Notes under the pieces: generated by a model
Told to the model about the DNA's origin: nothing
The model's database searches: none
What the model saw: the letters and a program-made list of their open reading frames with translations, nothing else
Translations under genes and position numbers: made by a program
Shown here: positions 23,843 through 35,480 of the stretch, piece after piece
How positions within the stretch are numbered: the stretch's first letter is position 1
Layout of the letters: every line of letters begins with the position of its first letter
Source: Pyrocephalus nanus
Lineage: Eukaryota > Chordata > Aves > Passeriformes > Tyrannidae
DNA: 64,000 bases
Direction of reading: 5' to 3'
Assembly: GCA_038380795.1 (NCBI GenBank)
Contig: CM076277.1
Location: 4,369,501 to 4,433,500 of the forward strand

Positions 23843-25380
23843 CCACATCTCAACCTGGGAGAAGACAATCCCACATCATGCACAACCCAATGTCCCAGAG
23901 CAACACTGCAGTATGTTTGGTGAGGTTAGGACTTTGTTTGCACCCATGGATTCTTCCTTACATCCCAGACTCCATGTACAATCTGGGACCGGTTTCTCCC
24001 CCTCTGTGTGCTCTGGTTCTCCAGCCATGCTGATATTTTCACCTCTGACTTGTCCATTTGGGTGGTCTCTTTGGGGTGCCAACAGCAGAGCACCGGGTGC
24101 TTCCAACTCTGACTGCAGCTCTGGGTTCTATCAGATTTTTTACAACACTCCAGGTCAAACATGACCTAATATTCCCCTCCAACAACCCACTGCAAAATTT
24201 GAGTTCCTAAAGTCCATCCCCTTCCTATGTGGAAGCCTTAAGCTGGCTCCTAATTTAGATTTCTCTGCCTAGTTTGGGTTTTTGATGAGATGAGTATACA
24301 CAGCACCTACATAATGATTTAATGTGCATTTTTTGAAAAACAAACAAAAAACCACACACACAAAACCAAACCAAACAAACAAAAGAACCAAACTAAAAAC
24401 TACCAACACAACAAAAAGAACTCCTTTTAAACACATCAGAGATCTTATGGGGATCATTTTGGGATGTTGGCAGGGCTTAGCCAAGACAGGCCAAGTATAA
24501 TGACAAATCTCATGAGGCACTACCTACCAACCCCAGAACTCAAACCAGTGTGTCCAACCCAGGCACTCTCTGCAACAGACAGGTCAGGAGAAAGTTTTCT
24601 CTACATTCTGTTTTCTTCCTGGCACATCAGAGAGCCAGAACAGAGCCTTGATACAATAGAGTGCAATTTTCTCCTGCCTTTAAGCACGCACTGAGATGTA
24701 AATAGTCGTTTCCAAGAGCTTAAAACCCCAGGGAAGCAGATAATAAGCAATTACTCCAACCAGATAGCACTGATGTCTAAAAATTAATTTCTGTGCTAAC
24801 ATCCCACCCCTAAAGTTTTAAACTTCAAAGCAGACCATCTTCTGAAACAGATGCACAGGTGTACAATTATGATTCCCTGATTTTCTGTCTCCATCTGCTC
24901 TGCTGGGACACTTGCCCTGCCCGCTGGGAGCAGAGGCAGCCCATGAAAGCCCATCTTACACATTCCCTGGGCACATGTCCCTTCAGACAAGAGCTGCTGC
25001 TGAAGTCTAAGGCACTGCACTGATCAGAACAATGCTTATTAACCACTGCAGATTTCCTGTTTTATCTCTGCCAGTATTTACAAATCAATTTGTTTTTCAG
25101 GGAAGGACTGTTCTCCTCAAGACCTGCTCAAGCACCAAGGTGTTTAGCATCTTCAGAAACCTCTGCCATGGGACAATAAAGCCCTAAAAACGTCAGAAGA
25201 GTCAGAAACACAAGCACAGGAACCTGGTTCTTCCAAGCAACTCCTCTATTCACAACATTTATCTCAGAGGCAGCAGTGCCAAAGCTGATGCTGATGATCA
25301 AGGGCTGCTGGTCCATGGGGGGATGTTCCACCTTCATGGCCTCACACCATGAACAACCTTCCTCCTTCTTTCTTCAAATT
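23843..25380. other. Gene-free unique sequence with an A/C-rich tract
   Basis: Contains the low-complexity tract at 24335-24420. The frame of 142 codons beginning in the CR1 copy at 23736 runs out into unique sequence and is not a gene. Confidence 0.5.
24335..24420. repeat. A/C-rich (AAAC-like) low-complexity tract
   Basis: Plus strand dominated by AAAC and CAAA words, with one ACACACACA stretch. The minus strand reads as G/T-rich. Confidence 0.88.
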
Positions 25381-25495
25381 CAGATTGGATTGGAAGGGAC
25401 CTGAAAGACCATCCAGTTCCACCCCCTGCCACGGGCAGGGACACCTTCCTCTAGCCCTGGTTGCTCCAAGCCCTGTCCAACCTGGCCTGGAACCC
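25381..25495 (-). mobile_element. CR1 LINE 3' fragment, antisense
   Basis: attggaagggacctgaaaga, accccctgccacgggcaggg, ccttcctctagccctggttg and ccctgtccaacctggcctgg follow in the expected order. The terminal tail repeat is eroded. Confidence 0.93.
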
Positions 25496-27068
25496 CAGTA
25501 TTCCTCAGTAAAAGAAGAGCAGTTCTGGGGTTTCATGTACAAGGAAATCACAGGACTTTCTTCATCCTTTATAACTATTTCATCCCAGAGAACTATGAAG
25601 AACAATCAAGACAACTGAAGATGAAGAAACCATCATTAACAGCAGCACTTTGGGTTTACAGGACTATTGGTGTTATTTATAATAAATGATCCCATCATGG
25701 TCAGTCTTTCCTATATCTAAGATCCTCTGAGATATCTACAAATGTGCCTAAATAATCATCCCAGGCACTCAGAGACCTTTTATCATTTATTTTCCGTCCT
25801 TCTTTGACAGGAAAGTACTGAAAATAAATATTAGGTATCTACATAGGGATTTAGTGCCTACCTTTGTAAATGCTTACATTTGGAAACCTCTTCCACAATT
25901 ACTGTGTAATCCTTAAAATAGAGAAGTTGAAAGCTGGCTAATTTGTAGGAATTCAGTGAACATACATTGAAAATATCTATTAATTTGAGATATTCTGGGA
26001 AAAAACCTCAACAACAAATTCTCTCCCAAAGCCCACCCTGTTGTTCTACTCCCAGCTCCTTAACATTCACCACTGAGTGGTAACTGGAAACTGCATTAGT
26101 AGTAAATTTGAGCCCTGAGATCTCATATTTTATCTTATGTCATTTGCCAAACATTCCCTTATATTTTTTTCCTGCAGCTCAAGATGTTCTTTGCCTTTCA
26201 TTTCAATTAATGGTGTCATAGTCAGTATATTCTCCCAACAAACTATTAAATTAACTGCCACATTCTTCCCTCATTTTTTCTTATTCACAGAAGGGAAGAA
26301 AAAATAACCCCTGCAAACTGATGCACTTAACTCTTCATGATTTCAAATAAAAGCCAGAAAAATGATTGTAATGTTTCAGCAGTCCCACCATTTAGCCAAA
26401 AAGCACACTGTACATCTTAGTTATGTCATGTTTTATCCCTCAGCCTATGAAGATGCTGGAGAGTGATGCATCTAGGATCAAAAAAACCCCACAAACCACC
26501 AAACCAAAATGAGAAGAAACGCCCCCACAAATAACCTTGTTCTTCTCCCTCCTTTTAAAAACAAAGGCGCAGCACAAGGAAATAAAAAATGCCATATGAA
26601 GCTTTTATTTCCAAGCCTGTAGAAGGAGCAGTTTTTCATCCTTAGCTCTCCCAGTTATAATCCCTGTCACGTCCTTTCCCTGCCGGCCGTGGGTCTCTGA
26701 TTGACAGGGTGCTGTCTGCATTCCTGCCACGTGGGGAGGCAGGTCAAACCCTGCCCCAGACAAACAGGCTGCAGGAAATTTCCCCTCAAAACCCTCCGTG
26801 TTAAATATTTACAGATGTCTTTTCTCATGATTGGACCACCAAGGATGGAAAATTGTCTATCAAGGGATCCAAACTTTCCATCATCTCCTTTCCCAGCTAC
26901 TTTTTCTCCCTCTTCCTCTCCTCCTTTGCTGATCTTCTATTTCCCTGGGTTTTCTACAGTTTTCTCCCCAGAATCTCCTGTATCAAACCTGCCATTTAGC
27001 ATCAGCCTTTCCACCTCCAACTCTACCACTTTTTGTTCATTTCTTTAGGGGAAAACTTTGGGTTTAAG
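25496..27068. other. Gene-free, AT-rich sequence
   Basis: No repeat or gene recognised. 25640-26420 is notably AT-rich. 26701-27048 is pyrimidine-rich, with an open frame of 115 codons of low-complexity Ser, Pro and Phe that I do not consider coding. Confidence 0.5.
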
Positions 27069-27070
27069 TT

Positions 27071-27117
27071 AAAAAAAAAAAAAAAAAAAAAGGAAAAAAA
27101 GAAAAAAAGAAAGAAAT
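27071..27117. repeat. Poly-A / (GAAA) purine tract
   Basis: 21 A followed by A-rich stretches interrupted by single or double G, all purine on the plus strand. Confidence 0.95.
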
Positions 27118-27370
27118 GCCAACAATTAAACACAGTCCTTGGAAGAAGCAATGGTTAAGGGGGTTGCTGCCATCCACAACTCTGCTGCAAATCTGCACCA
27201 GCACTTTCTAAGGTATTCCTTGTTGATGGGGAACTGCATGCATTCAGCCCAAGGCTGAGCTCAGCCTAAGGGATGTCTCTGTTCCTTCTCTTCTGGGTCC
27301 CTGTGTCCAAGGGAAAAGCCCAAAAGTTACATGGAGGCAAATCTGAAGAGCTGAATTCAGGAGTTAAAGA

Positions 27371-27512
27371 AATTCAGGTTCAAGGAGTGTTTGGACAGCA
27401 CTCTCAGCCACTCTCAGTGTTGGGATTCTTGGGGTGTCCTGTGCAGGGCCAGGAATTGGACTCAGTGATTCTGATGGGTTTCTTCCAGCTCAGCAAATTC
27501 TGTGATTCCATG
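27371..27512 (+). mobile_element. CR1 LINE 3' fragment, sense
   Basis: caaggagtgtttggacagca, ggattcttggggtgtcctgt, gcagggccaggaattggact and ttccagctcagcaaattctg, then a gtgattccatg tail. Same subfamily type as the copies at 6.4, 10.9 and 61.9 kb. Confidence 0.93.
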
Positions 27513-28282
27513 AAATCTGTTTGTAGTACCAGAGGTTGGACAGGGTAGTTTTAACTGTCATCCCTGAGGACTCCAGAGATACAAAAATAGGAATGCATCT
27601 ATTTAGGTGGACCTGGCTTGACTTCTGTCATGTTGTGGGCAGGCAGCACCAGAGGCTGTGGCCACAACCACACTGCATCCTCCACCTTGTCCAGGGAAAC
27701 TCCCCACCACCACCAGGCTCATTTCAATTACAACTCCCTTTTCTTTTTTGTTTTAAGTAAAAGCACATCTCAATCTATCACAGAGGCTTCATGGCCACAC
27801 ACTCATTAGTTCTCCTGCTTTAAGAGCCATCACTCCAGAGCTGATTTGTCCTCTGCTCACTGAGAAGTGGCAGGAAGGGCCATGAATCACTCCAGCACTG
27901 TTGCCCCTCACAGTGATTGAGCCATGGGACAGGAGCACGGAGTCAACCTTTCCTGCAGCCCACACAGAGGAATCTGTTGCTTGCTGGGAGCTGCCACCAC
28001 TCAGGTCACCCACAGAGAAGGAACATTCCCCCACAGGTGCCTTTGCAGTGCAGAAGCCAACCCTGATGTCCCAAAGCACCCAGCCATGTCCTCCCCAAGC
28101 ACCCCCTCCATGAAGTGTCCCTGCTAAAGGAGGCTGTCACAGCAGCTTCCAGTGAACAGTGGCAAATACTTTTTCCCAGAGCTGACAGGTTCATTATGCA
28201 TTAAAAGACTTTTGAGTTACACACCTTTTACAGCCCCACAAGAGCCTTTGTTGCTTTCCCGTGGATGGTTTGCCTGTAACAG
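27513..28282. other. Gene-free unique sequence
   Basis: Nothing recognised. GC is moderate, with overlapping short frames on both strands near 27800-28130. Confidence 0.5.
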
Positions 28283-28400
28283 AAGCCCTGGGATCAGAAA
28301 GACCTCTCAGGTCATCTAGTCCTATCATCTTCTATTGCAGACAAACACATTATATAAACCCTTTAATAAATGTTATCAATCCTGTCTGTAAAAACTCGTT
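28283..28400 (-). mobile_element. Ancient CR1-type LINE 3' fragment, antisense
   Basis: Degraded but ordered words (gacctctcaggtcatctagt, cctatcatcttctattgcag, then cctgtctgtaaaaactcg about 60 bases on) resemble the reverse complement of an old amniote CR1 end. Edges and subfamily are uncertain. Confidence 0.5.
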
Positions 28401-29174
28401 AGGTTAATGTGGCGCTATTTTTATTTAAGCTCAGAGAACTCGTGATCAGTGGCAATTACACAGTTTAAACATGAAACAACTCTAAAGTGATAGAAGCCAG
28501 GGCTTGGTGTCAACTGAAATCCACAGCTCTAAAGTTCAATCTTTCAGAGCCAGGCTGACTTTGTGGTCCTGCCATTACACCCCCAACTTTTCTCAACAGC
28601 GACGGCAATTCCTCACTGTCAGAGGACTCAGATTTGCTCCTGAGTGAGAGATTTGACTTCCACATCTCAGATTGTTCTGCACAGACTCCCCCAAATCCTA
28701 CAAAACTCAGAGGGGAGGCATTCCCAGCACATCCCCATGCCAGAACTCAAAATGAAACAGCGTTGTCCCCACCAGGGTCAAGTACTGAGGCCCCTGACTC
28801 AGTGTAACATGTTACATGAGAAAAAAAGTTAAAAAATAGCTCTAAGCTTCCTCTTTTAAAAGCTTTATGGATTAACTGCAACCAAGCTAATTTTTAGCAG
28901 TGAAGCACGAAGCACCCTTTGTGGCAAGGTGTTTTTAGGGGCTAGTTAAGTTCTTGCACACACTATGGGAATTTCACCCCTATCCACACACTATTAAAGG
29001 AATCATCCAGGTGGAGATGAGTTAGAAGCCTCAACAAAAAACTCTGAATGAAGAAAATGATGATTTTTTTTTTCTTTCCCATGAGCACTTTATTTCATAA
29101 ACTGGTGTAATATGATTAGTCAAACTGAAACTAGAGAATTCAGACTATTCTGGTTTCCAGCAGCAGAAAACAAA
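28401..29174. other. Gene-free unique sequence
   Basis: No gene or repeat recognised. A short T run lies near 29064-29074. Confidence 0.5.
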
Positions 29175-29288
29175 ACATAGAAAAGTTTGGGCTGCAAGGG
29201 ACTTTTTAAAGCCCATCTAGTCCAACCCCCAGGGTGCAATGAGCAGGGATGTCTTCAACTAGGTCTGGTTGTTCAGAGCCCTGTCCTA
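29175..29288 (-). mobile_element. CR1 LINE 3' fragment, antisense
   Basis: catagaaaagtttgggctgc, aagggactttttaaagccca, tctagtccaacccccagggt and gagcagggatgtcttcaact, then aggtctggttgttcagagcc. More diverged than the copies at 11.8 or 44.5 kb. Confidence 0.88.
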
Positions 29289-32200
29289 AAAAGCAGAGGA
29301 CACCACCAGTCACCTCTCTGAACATCTGATAGGAAACAAGCAGAACTAGCATTTATCTGAATTTTTCAACTTGTTTTCAATAATAATTTCTATTTACATC
29401 ACCATAATTTCCATTCACATCTTGCACTGCTGTCTCCATATTCTATTAACCTCTCTAAAACCCCTCCTGCTCAGCAGCCTGGCAATTGTCATACACGTCT
29501 CACAACCAGGAAAACAAAAGGCCATAGTTTAAGTAAAGTTGGTGCTGAGTCCTCATTAGTCAGGTGTTGCCAGGACTTTATTAATGGCAGTAATTAGGAG
29601 GAAAAAAAGTTCAGTGGTGGCAGTGGAAAATTTCACCACTTAAATATTCATTGTTATCGACTCCTCTGGCTCCACAGTGCCAGTTATCTTATTAGCTCCC
29701 TTTGGGCCAACCTCAGGTCAGCTCTGTGAGCACTGGTGAAGGTGAAAGGCTGGAAATGTTAAATTTCTTTCAGAAATCAGCAGAGTTATGTGCTGAGACA
29801 AATGGCCACCCCTCAATTCCCTGAGCATGCCCTGCAGTTATCCCGGGTATCAGGGTGATCTGAGCACGGCCAACGTGTCTTGCTCTTTACTTTGGCCTTT
29901 TAATTCACAAACAACAGGACAGCAGTGAGGAAGAGCAAGAGAAAAATAAGGCACTGCTTATAAAAGCAATGCCTAAATCTACAAAGAGAACAGGCCCATA
30001 AAGTGCTCTGCAATTGTCTAATTAATTAAGACCATCAGAGAAACCTGGAAAGTTTTGTAGCAAAGTGAGTGGAGAAACTAAAAAAATCCAGGGCAAAACT
30101 CTCAGTTAGTTCTGTGGCCATTTGCACCCACGAATGGAAAGGCATCCATTCAGCTTGGAGACAGCTAGGCCTGGAGTATCAGAGCAACCTGAAGGCTTAA
30201 ACTTGCTGAAGTGCAGTGGAAGTAGAGGCACAAACCCTGGTGAATTAAGAACCCCTGAGCTGTGCTCCCCTGGAACTCACTTTTACCTTGGCCCAGCTGC
30301 AGGACGGGAAGGCAGCTCAGAGGCACCCTGGTTTGGGGAAATCATTTGGTTTTCAGTTAGACTTGTGCAACAGGAGCAATTCTACCTGAAATCCTTTGCA
30401 ATCAGCATCTCAGTTGGCCCGTACCCTGAGAGATGTCACACACATTAAACCCCCAACCTCCAACACAGCCAATACACAGGCACTCCAGATATGTGCACTG
30501 AAAGTGAAATATCTACTCTTATTCCACCTAACTTGGGCTTCTCCATTTTGGCTTCTGCTTTGAAGCACATTCTCACTCAAAAACACAAAACCTACACAAG
30601 TAAGACCAAGGACAAAGCCCATCAGTTACAGCACAGTGGTATTTATCTTCTCTGGGTTTTTCTTTAAAAAAAAAGAAAAGAAAGCTCTCAAATGTCTCAG
30701 TTGACACTAATTCTTCTATCAGCATGAAATCAGATGGATCCACGCCAAATTCTGTCAGCTGGAGGACCCTGGGATTAAATTCTATTGGCCCAAAGCATTT
30801 TTTGAGATAAGATCTGTGATTTTCAAAAGCCAACCAGGACCTCTGTGGTCTTTATTTCTCTCCTACCTAAGAACCAGGGGTAGTGCTCTGCTGTGTCCTA
30901 GTGGTGCTGTATATCATACCACAATAGCTGTTAAGTGCTGGAAGAGCTTTAGGCTGGAGGGGGGAAAGCATAAACCTACAGAGTGTTTTATTGCTTAGAG
31001 TAAATGGTAGTCTTAGTGCAGCCCTTGTAAAGAGAGGCTGAACAGATCTGACCTTTCTACGGTCCTGTAACTTTTACTAAGAACACTATCCCAAAGCCAG
31101 CCGGCAGGGAAGCAAAGCAAGGTGATGGATATACTGCTGCAGCAAAGAGTGGTCAGCTCAAAAAAGATGGCACTGATTAAAAAAGGCCGGTCTAGGGCTG
31201 TTTATAAATAGCTGCAGAAATGCAGCTCTTACAGAAGGTGTTGCTGTTAAAAAAAACAAAAACAAAAACAAACAAGCCTCCATAGAAAACAAGAAAGCAT
31301 TGAGTGAGATCATTTGATTCCCAGAGTTGACATATTTCCACAGATTTAGCTGATTCTCCACTTTACCCTTTAAAAGTATCCATATGTGTGAAAGGATTTA
31401 AGATCAAGCAACTCCATTTCCCGGCCCATCAGATGTCCTGCAATACCTCTCTATTTGTTGTTCTGTTTGCAACAGATTTTCACCTCCGTGGTGCATAATC
31501 TGTTCCCATTTGTGCCTCTGCTAAACGTGGTCTGCAGGAGCATTTTGGCTTTTTGCTGGAAGGTTGGTTAAAATGAAATGTAAAAATGGGAGAGGTTGGA
31601 AACACATGTGATTCTAGCAAATGGAACAAAAGAGCTTTCCCACTGTCACCTGGGCTGGAAAAGCTGTGCTCCCTGCCTGGCATTAGGCATGCAGAGCACT
31701 GCCAGCCAGCAAAGCTCCCGAGACACCATCTGTGCACATAATAAAGAGCAGTGGGACTTTTGTAACATAAATGATTGAATTTGCTTTCTCCTTCCCTTGC
31801 AGTGGGAGTATGCCAGCTATTAAGTGCCATAAGAACTTGCCAGACTACCTTTGAATATAAAATTTATCTTCCCTGATTCATGCCCTCTCCCACCTCTGCA
31901 AGTAAAGCTGGTGCTGCTGCAGGAAATGTTATTTTGCCTAGGCATAAGTAAGTTTACCTGCCCATCACATCCACCTAAACCAGGAATGTAGCTGTGAACC
32001 ACAGAAAGCCTGAACTGCTTTTGGGTCTTGCCTCATCCTTCCTCAACAGTGGGACAAACCTAAAGTGACCACTGAGTCTCAGCACTTCTCAGAAACCTTT
32101 CAAATTTCAGTACCAAATCTGAGAAGGCTGATGGGCAGCACCATTCATCTTTGTCATGTTATGAGCTCCTGACCCTTGGTTTACTCCAGCACTTGTCTGT

Positions 32201-32995
32201 CACTTCTCAAATAAGAGGGGAACTCCAGATTTCCAACATTTGCCTGTATTTTTCTCCTGTAAGTAAATAAATTGTATTTGTCAGCCACATGCATCACCAT
32301 CAGGACCAGAAGCACTGTCCAGAAAGGGACCCTTATCAGACCTGTTTTGGATAATAATGACAAATTTTCTGCAAGGTCAGAATTTTATATCTGGAGTGCC
32401 TACATGTGGCTAAAGGGGTTTGAAACAGCCCAAATGAGCTGGGTGTTCCAGAAAACAAGTGAAAACAAACAAAATCATTCCTATGTCAAAAAGAAAAACA
32501 AACCAACCAGGGACGCTTTTACTGGGAGTGTAAGAGCATCTCATCTTCCAGGTGAGGACATGAAGTGCTAACAGGGAGCTTGTAAACATGGCCCTGCAAT
32601 TAAAGATGGTCACATCAGGTACTTGCACAAGGCAAAAGTACAAACCACTTTAATTCTGGCCTCTTCCTAACTCTGTTATGCTCAACTTCTTGCTCTCCTA
32701 CTCCCTCGACTGTGTTGTTCTCGTGGTTATATAAACAAAACACAACCCAATTACGCCCAGGCAAGTCTTTCAAATTTTATAGGGCTGTGGGATGTATGTA
32801 GTGGGAAAACTCAGCCTGTACAAATTGAACAACAAATAGAGGCAGAGGGAGGAGCAGCAGCAACTGCAGGGTAGAGGCAGCCCTAGAGCCACACGTGGGA
32901 GCTCTGAGATCTCACCGAGCCCAGGGGCTGCAACCTCAGCAGACATGGGGTGTAAGAAGGAAATAATGTGCTGAGAACACAAGATGCTGATTATT
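29289..32995. other. Gene-free unique sequence
   Basis: Mostly AT-leaning unique DNA, with an A/C tract at 31249-31275. 29510-29720 is non-repetitive with several ATTA-type motifs. A minus 34-base segment ending at about 31949 has a donor-like GGCAG/GTAAAC, but it is too short to call. Confidence 0.45.
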
Positions 32996-33100
32996 GAATA
33001 TAGAATCATTGAATCATAGAACTGTTTAGGTTGGGAAAGGCCTTGAAGATAATCCAGCTGTTAGAAATAGAAAGACCTTGAAGATCATCCAGTCGATAGA
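32996..33100 (-). mobile_element. CR1 LINE 3' end, antisense, with internal tandem duplication
   Basis: atagaatcattgaatcatag and aactgtttaggttgggaaag are a clear CR1 terminus. The next 31 bases (33035-33065) are repeated imperfectly at 33070-33100, both carrying gaaag-ccttgaaga-atccag. The remainder of the element is missing. Confidence 0.85.
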
Positions 33101-33875
33101 ACAATATAAAGGACAGGAACGCGTCCCAGAGCCTCTGAGTGGACAAGCCATTTGAATTGTGTTTAAGCAGGTCCATGGGAATGGGAGTTTTGAACAAGCT
33201 GCAGCATCACCTTTCCAGCAGCAACACACATGGCATCCACACTCCTCCCCTTCCAGGCCAGCATTAGCTCTCAGGGCAAAGACAAGCTGACAGAAACATC
33301 TCAGTGAAGGCAATAACCACAAAGTACCAGCATGCCATCAAAGGAGCTTTGGGAGGACAGCCTGCTCTCCCAGAAGCAACTTGAAATCCAGTATGTTAAT
33401 AAGTAGCGTGCAAACTTGCTATGAATAAGCAAACCCTGCACTAAGAGAAGCTTCTTCCTAACCTATGGTCCCTGAGGCTGGAGTGGGAGATGTGAGGACT
33501 CTCTGCCAGCTGGGACCTTTCCCTGGCTGCCTTCATGGCCCCAGCAGCATGGCACAGATGTGCTGTAATGCCCCAGGCTCCAGGCCTTGGCATGAGAGCT
33601 GAGAGAGCAGCGCTGGTGTGGCCAGGGGTTGTACAGCAACAGCTGGTGCTGTCCCTGCTTTGTGATAAATGGCCTGAATTGTGGGCCCCCTCTTTGGGAG
33701 AGGAAGGCAACAGGAAGCAAAGACAGAAAGAGAAGGAAAATCAACCCAAAGTTTTGGTGGCCCATGAACTTCTTACTCTAAGGACCCCTTAGGACACTTC
33801 AGGCTGACACTACAGTGAAGGACAGGACAACTGGCCTATCCTCCCAAACTCAAATTTAGTTTTTCTTCACCACAG
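33101..33875. other. Gene-free unique sequence
   Basis: No repeat recognised. Open frames at 33441-33792 on both strands cover the same bases and none has supporting signals. Confidence 0.5.
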
Positions 33876-33954
33876 ATCCGCACAGCTGGAATTTTCCAGC
33901 CTGGTCATTGAGCTGGGGACCATCCTCCAGGTGTACCAGGAGAACACCACCAAG
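33876..33954 (+). CDS. Candidate internal coding exon (26 codons), gene unknown
   Basis: A pyrimidine tract ending in TTCTTCACCACAG precedes 33876, and CAAG followed by GTACCC follows 33954. An earlier alternative donor is CTCCAG then GTGTAC at about 33930. One base completes a codon and 26 sense codons follow, leaving in phase 0. The peptide begins SAQLEFSSLVIELGTILQ and ends in a polar VYQENTTK, resembling a helix from a larger protein. I do not recognise it. The frame is closed 9 codons after the donor. There is no neighbouring plus-strand exon to join it with confidence. Confidence 0.3.
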
Positions 33955-35175
33955 GTACCCATGGCTACATGCAAAAATTAGGGATGGAAAACTGCAGTGT
34001 CTGCCTGCTCTGAAGTGCTGACAAGATCTTCAGCTCACAGGAGGAGCAAAGCCTTGAGAGGGCAGAGAGGGCAAGTTCTGTGTGACCTGGGCACTGACAG
34101 GGGAGATTCACTTATGGAACATAATAAGGGACACAGGAGATCAAAGCTTCATCTGGGACTCGAATCAAGCCCTGCCTAAGTAAATGCTGCTCTTGTTCCA
34201 AAGATTCTCTCTCCAGGCAAGAGCCAAGAAATATCTTTTTTCTGTGCTTGTCCCAAAAACTGTTGCACCATGGTCGTAACTGATATACACACTTCAAGCA
34301 GTCTATTTGCAGGACCATAGGAAAATATTCCCTTTTTCTTTCTGCTAGCAGACCACCAGTCCTTCTCTTCCCTTTTCCACAGCAAATCCCTGTGCTTGGT
34401 AAATCCAGCTCTGCACAGGACCCAGTAGACAGGACTGATTATGCTGTAAATAAAGGTTTATATCCACAGTGAAAGATTTCTAAAATGCAAACAAAAAGGC
34501 TACTTCAGCTCCTGTTAAGCCTCTGGCCCTGTTAAGCCTCGATGAAGAGCATTAGCACTCCTGTACACGCTGGGAAATGCACTTTCCTTGCAGTGTCTCT
34601 GCCTACGACCCTTCTACTAGCCTGCCCATTGCCAGCCCTGACAGACATTTTTGGTGCTTACTTTATTACTGCATCCCCAGGGAATGAGGGAGGGTTGAGA
34701 GGAAAGGAAGAATGAGAAAAGGGAAAAAATAATTACAAGGGGATTTCACTGACAAGCAGAAAAAAAAAAAAAAAAAGAAGGAAGTGTCCCTCTGGGTTTG
34801 ATCAATAATGCAGCACTTATCTTGATCTTCTTAATAAACCACAAGCAGCCCAGATATATTTCTATCTGTGAATCAATGCTTCACAATGTTTCTATCACAA
34901 TACAGCCAGAACATGCAACCACACAAAACTAAAATGAAATGGGCTGGTTTATTGATTGTCCAAACAAGAAGCCTTGTCGTTTGCATAGATTATCAGCAGA
35001 GAAGTGTTGCCTGCTTTGCTCCTATTTAATTACTTTTGCTCTGTTTCAGCCTTTCTGTCCCCCACTGGGGCCATGTGCATTACTGGGCAACCCCCTATGC
35101 CATAGCAATGGCTAAATCCTCGCAGTTTAACCCCAAAATCATTGGCTAAACCTGCAACCACGACTGCTTCCTTAC
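33955..35175. other. Gene-free sequence with a poly-A run
   Basis: 17 A at 34760-34776. A 13-base word (cctgttaagcctc) is repeated at 34511-34523 and 34528-34540. No gene supported. Confidence 0.5.
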
Positions 35176-35480
35176 CTGTGGCAGCACTTCAGGGCACTGC
35201 TTTTATTTCCCGTAAATAAGAGGTGTCGGGGGCGTTGCCGCTTTTCACAGGAGGCAGAACTGGCCCGGAGCACCTCGCCCTGGAGAAAGTTTAATTACAC
35301 AGCTAATTATGTGGCTGAGTTCACCTCCTTTCACCTCCTTTTTTGCTCCTGCCTCGGAGCCTGCCTGCAAAGTTCACCCTCCCTGACCCATCGCTGTGCA
35401 AGTTCCGACCACCCCCCCAGCAGCCGTAATTGCCGGGCCGGGGTCAGGCTGCAAAACCCTCCCAGGCTGACCCAGAGAGC
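35176..35480 (-). promoter_or_regulatory. CpG-dense patch, possible minus-strand promoter or first exon
   Basis: About a dozen CpG sites fall between 35210 and 35445, against few in the flanks. On the minus strand the patch leads into CACAG then GTAAGG, an almost ideal donor, with exon end at 35176. No good acceptor lies upstream, which would suit a non-coding first exon. The only ATG seen (about 35396 on the minus strand) is followed by a stop after four codons. There is no TATA box at a convincing distance. This is an inference from composition plus one splice site. Confidence 0.3.
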
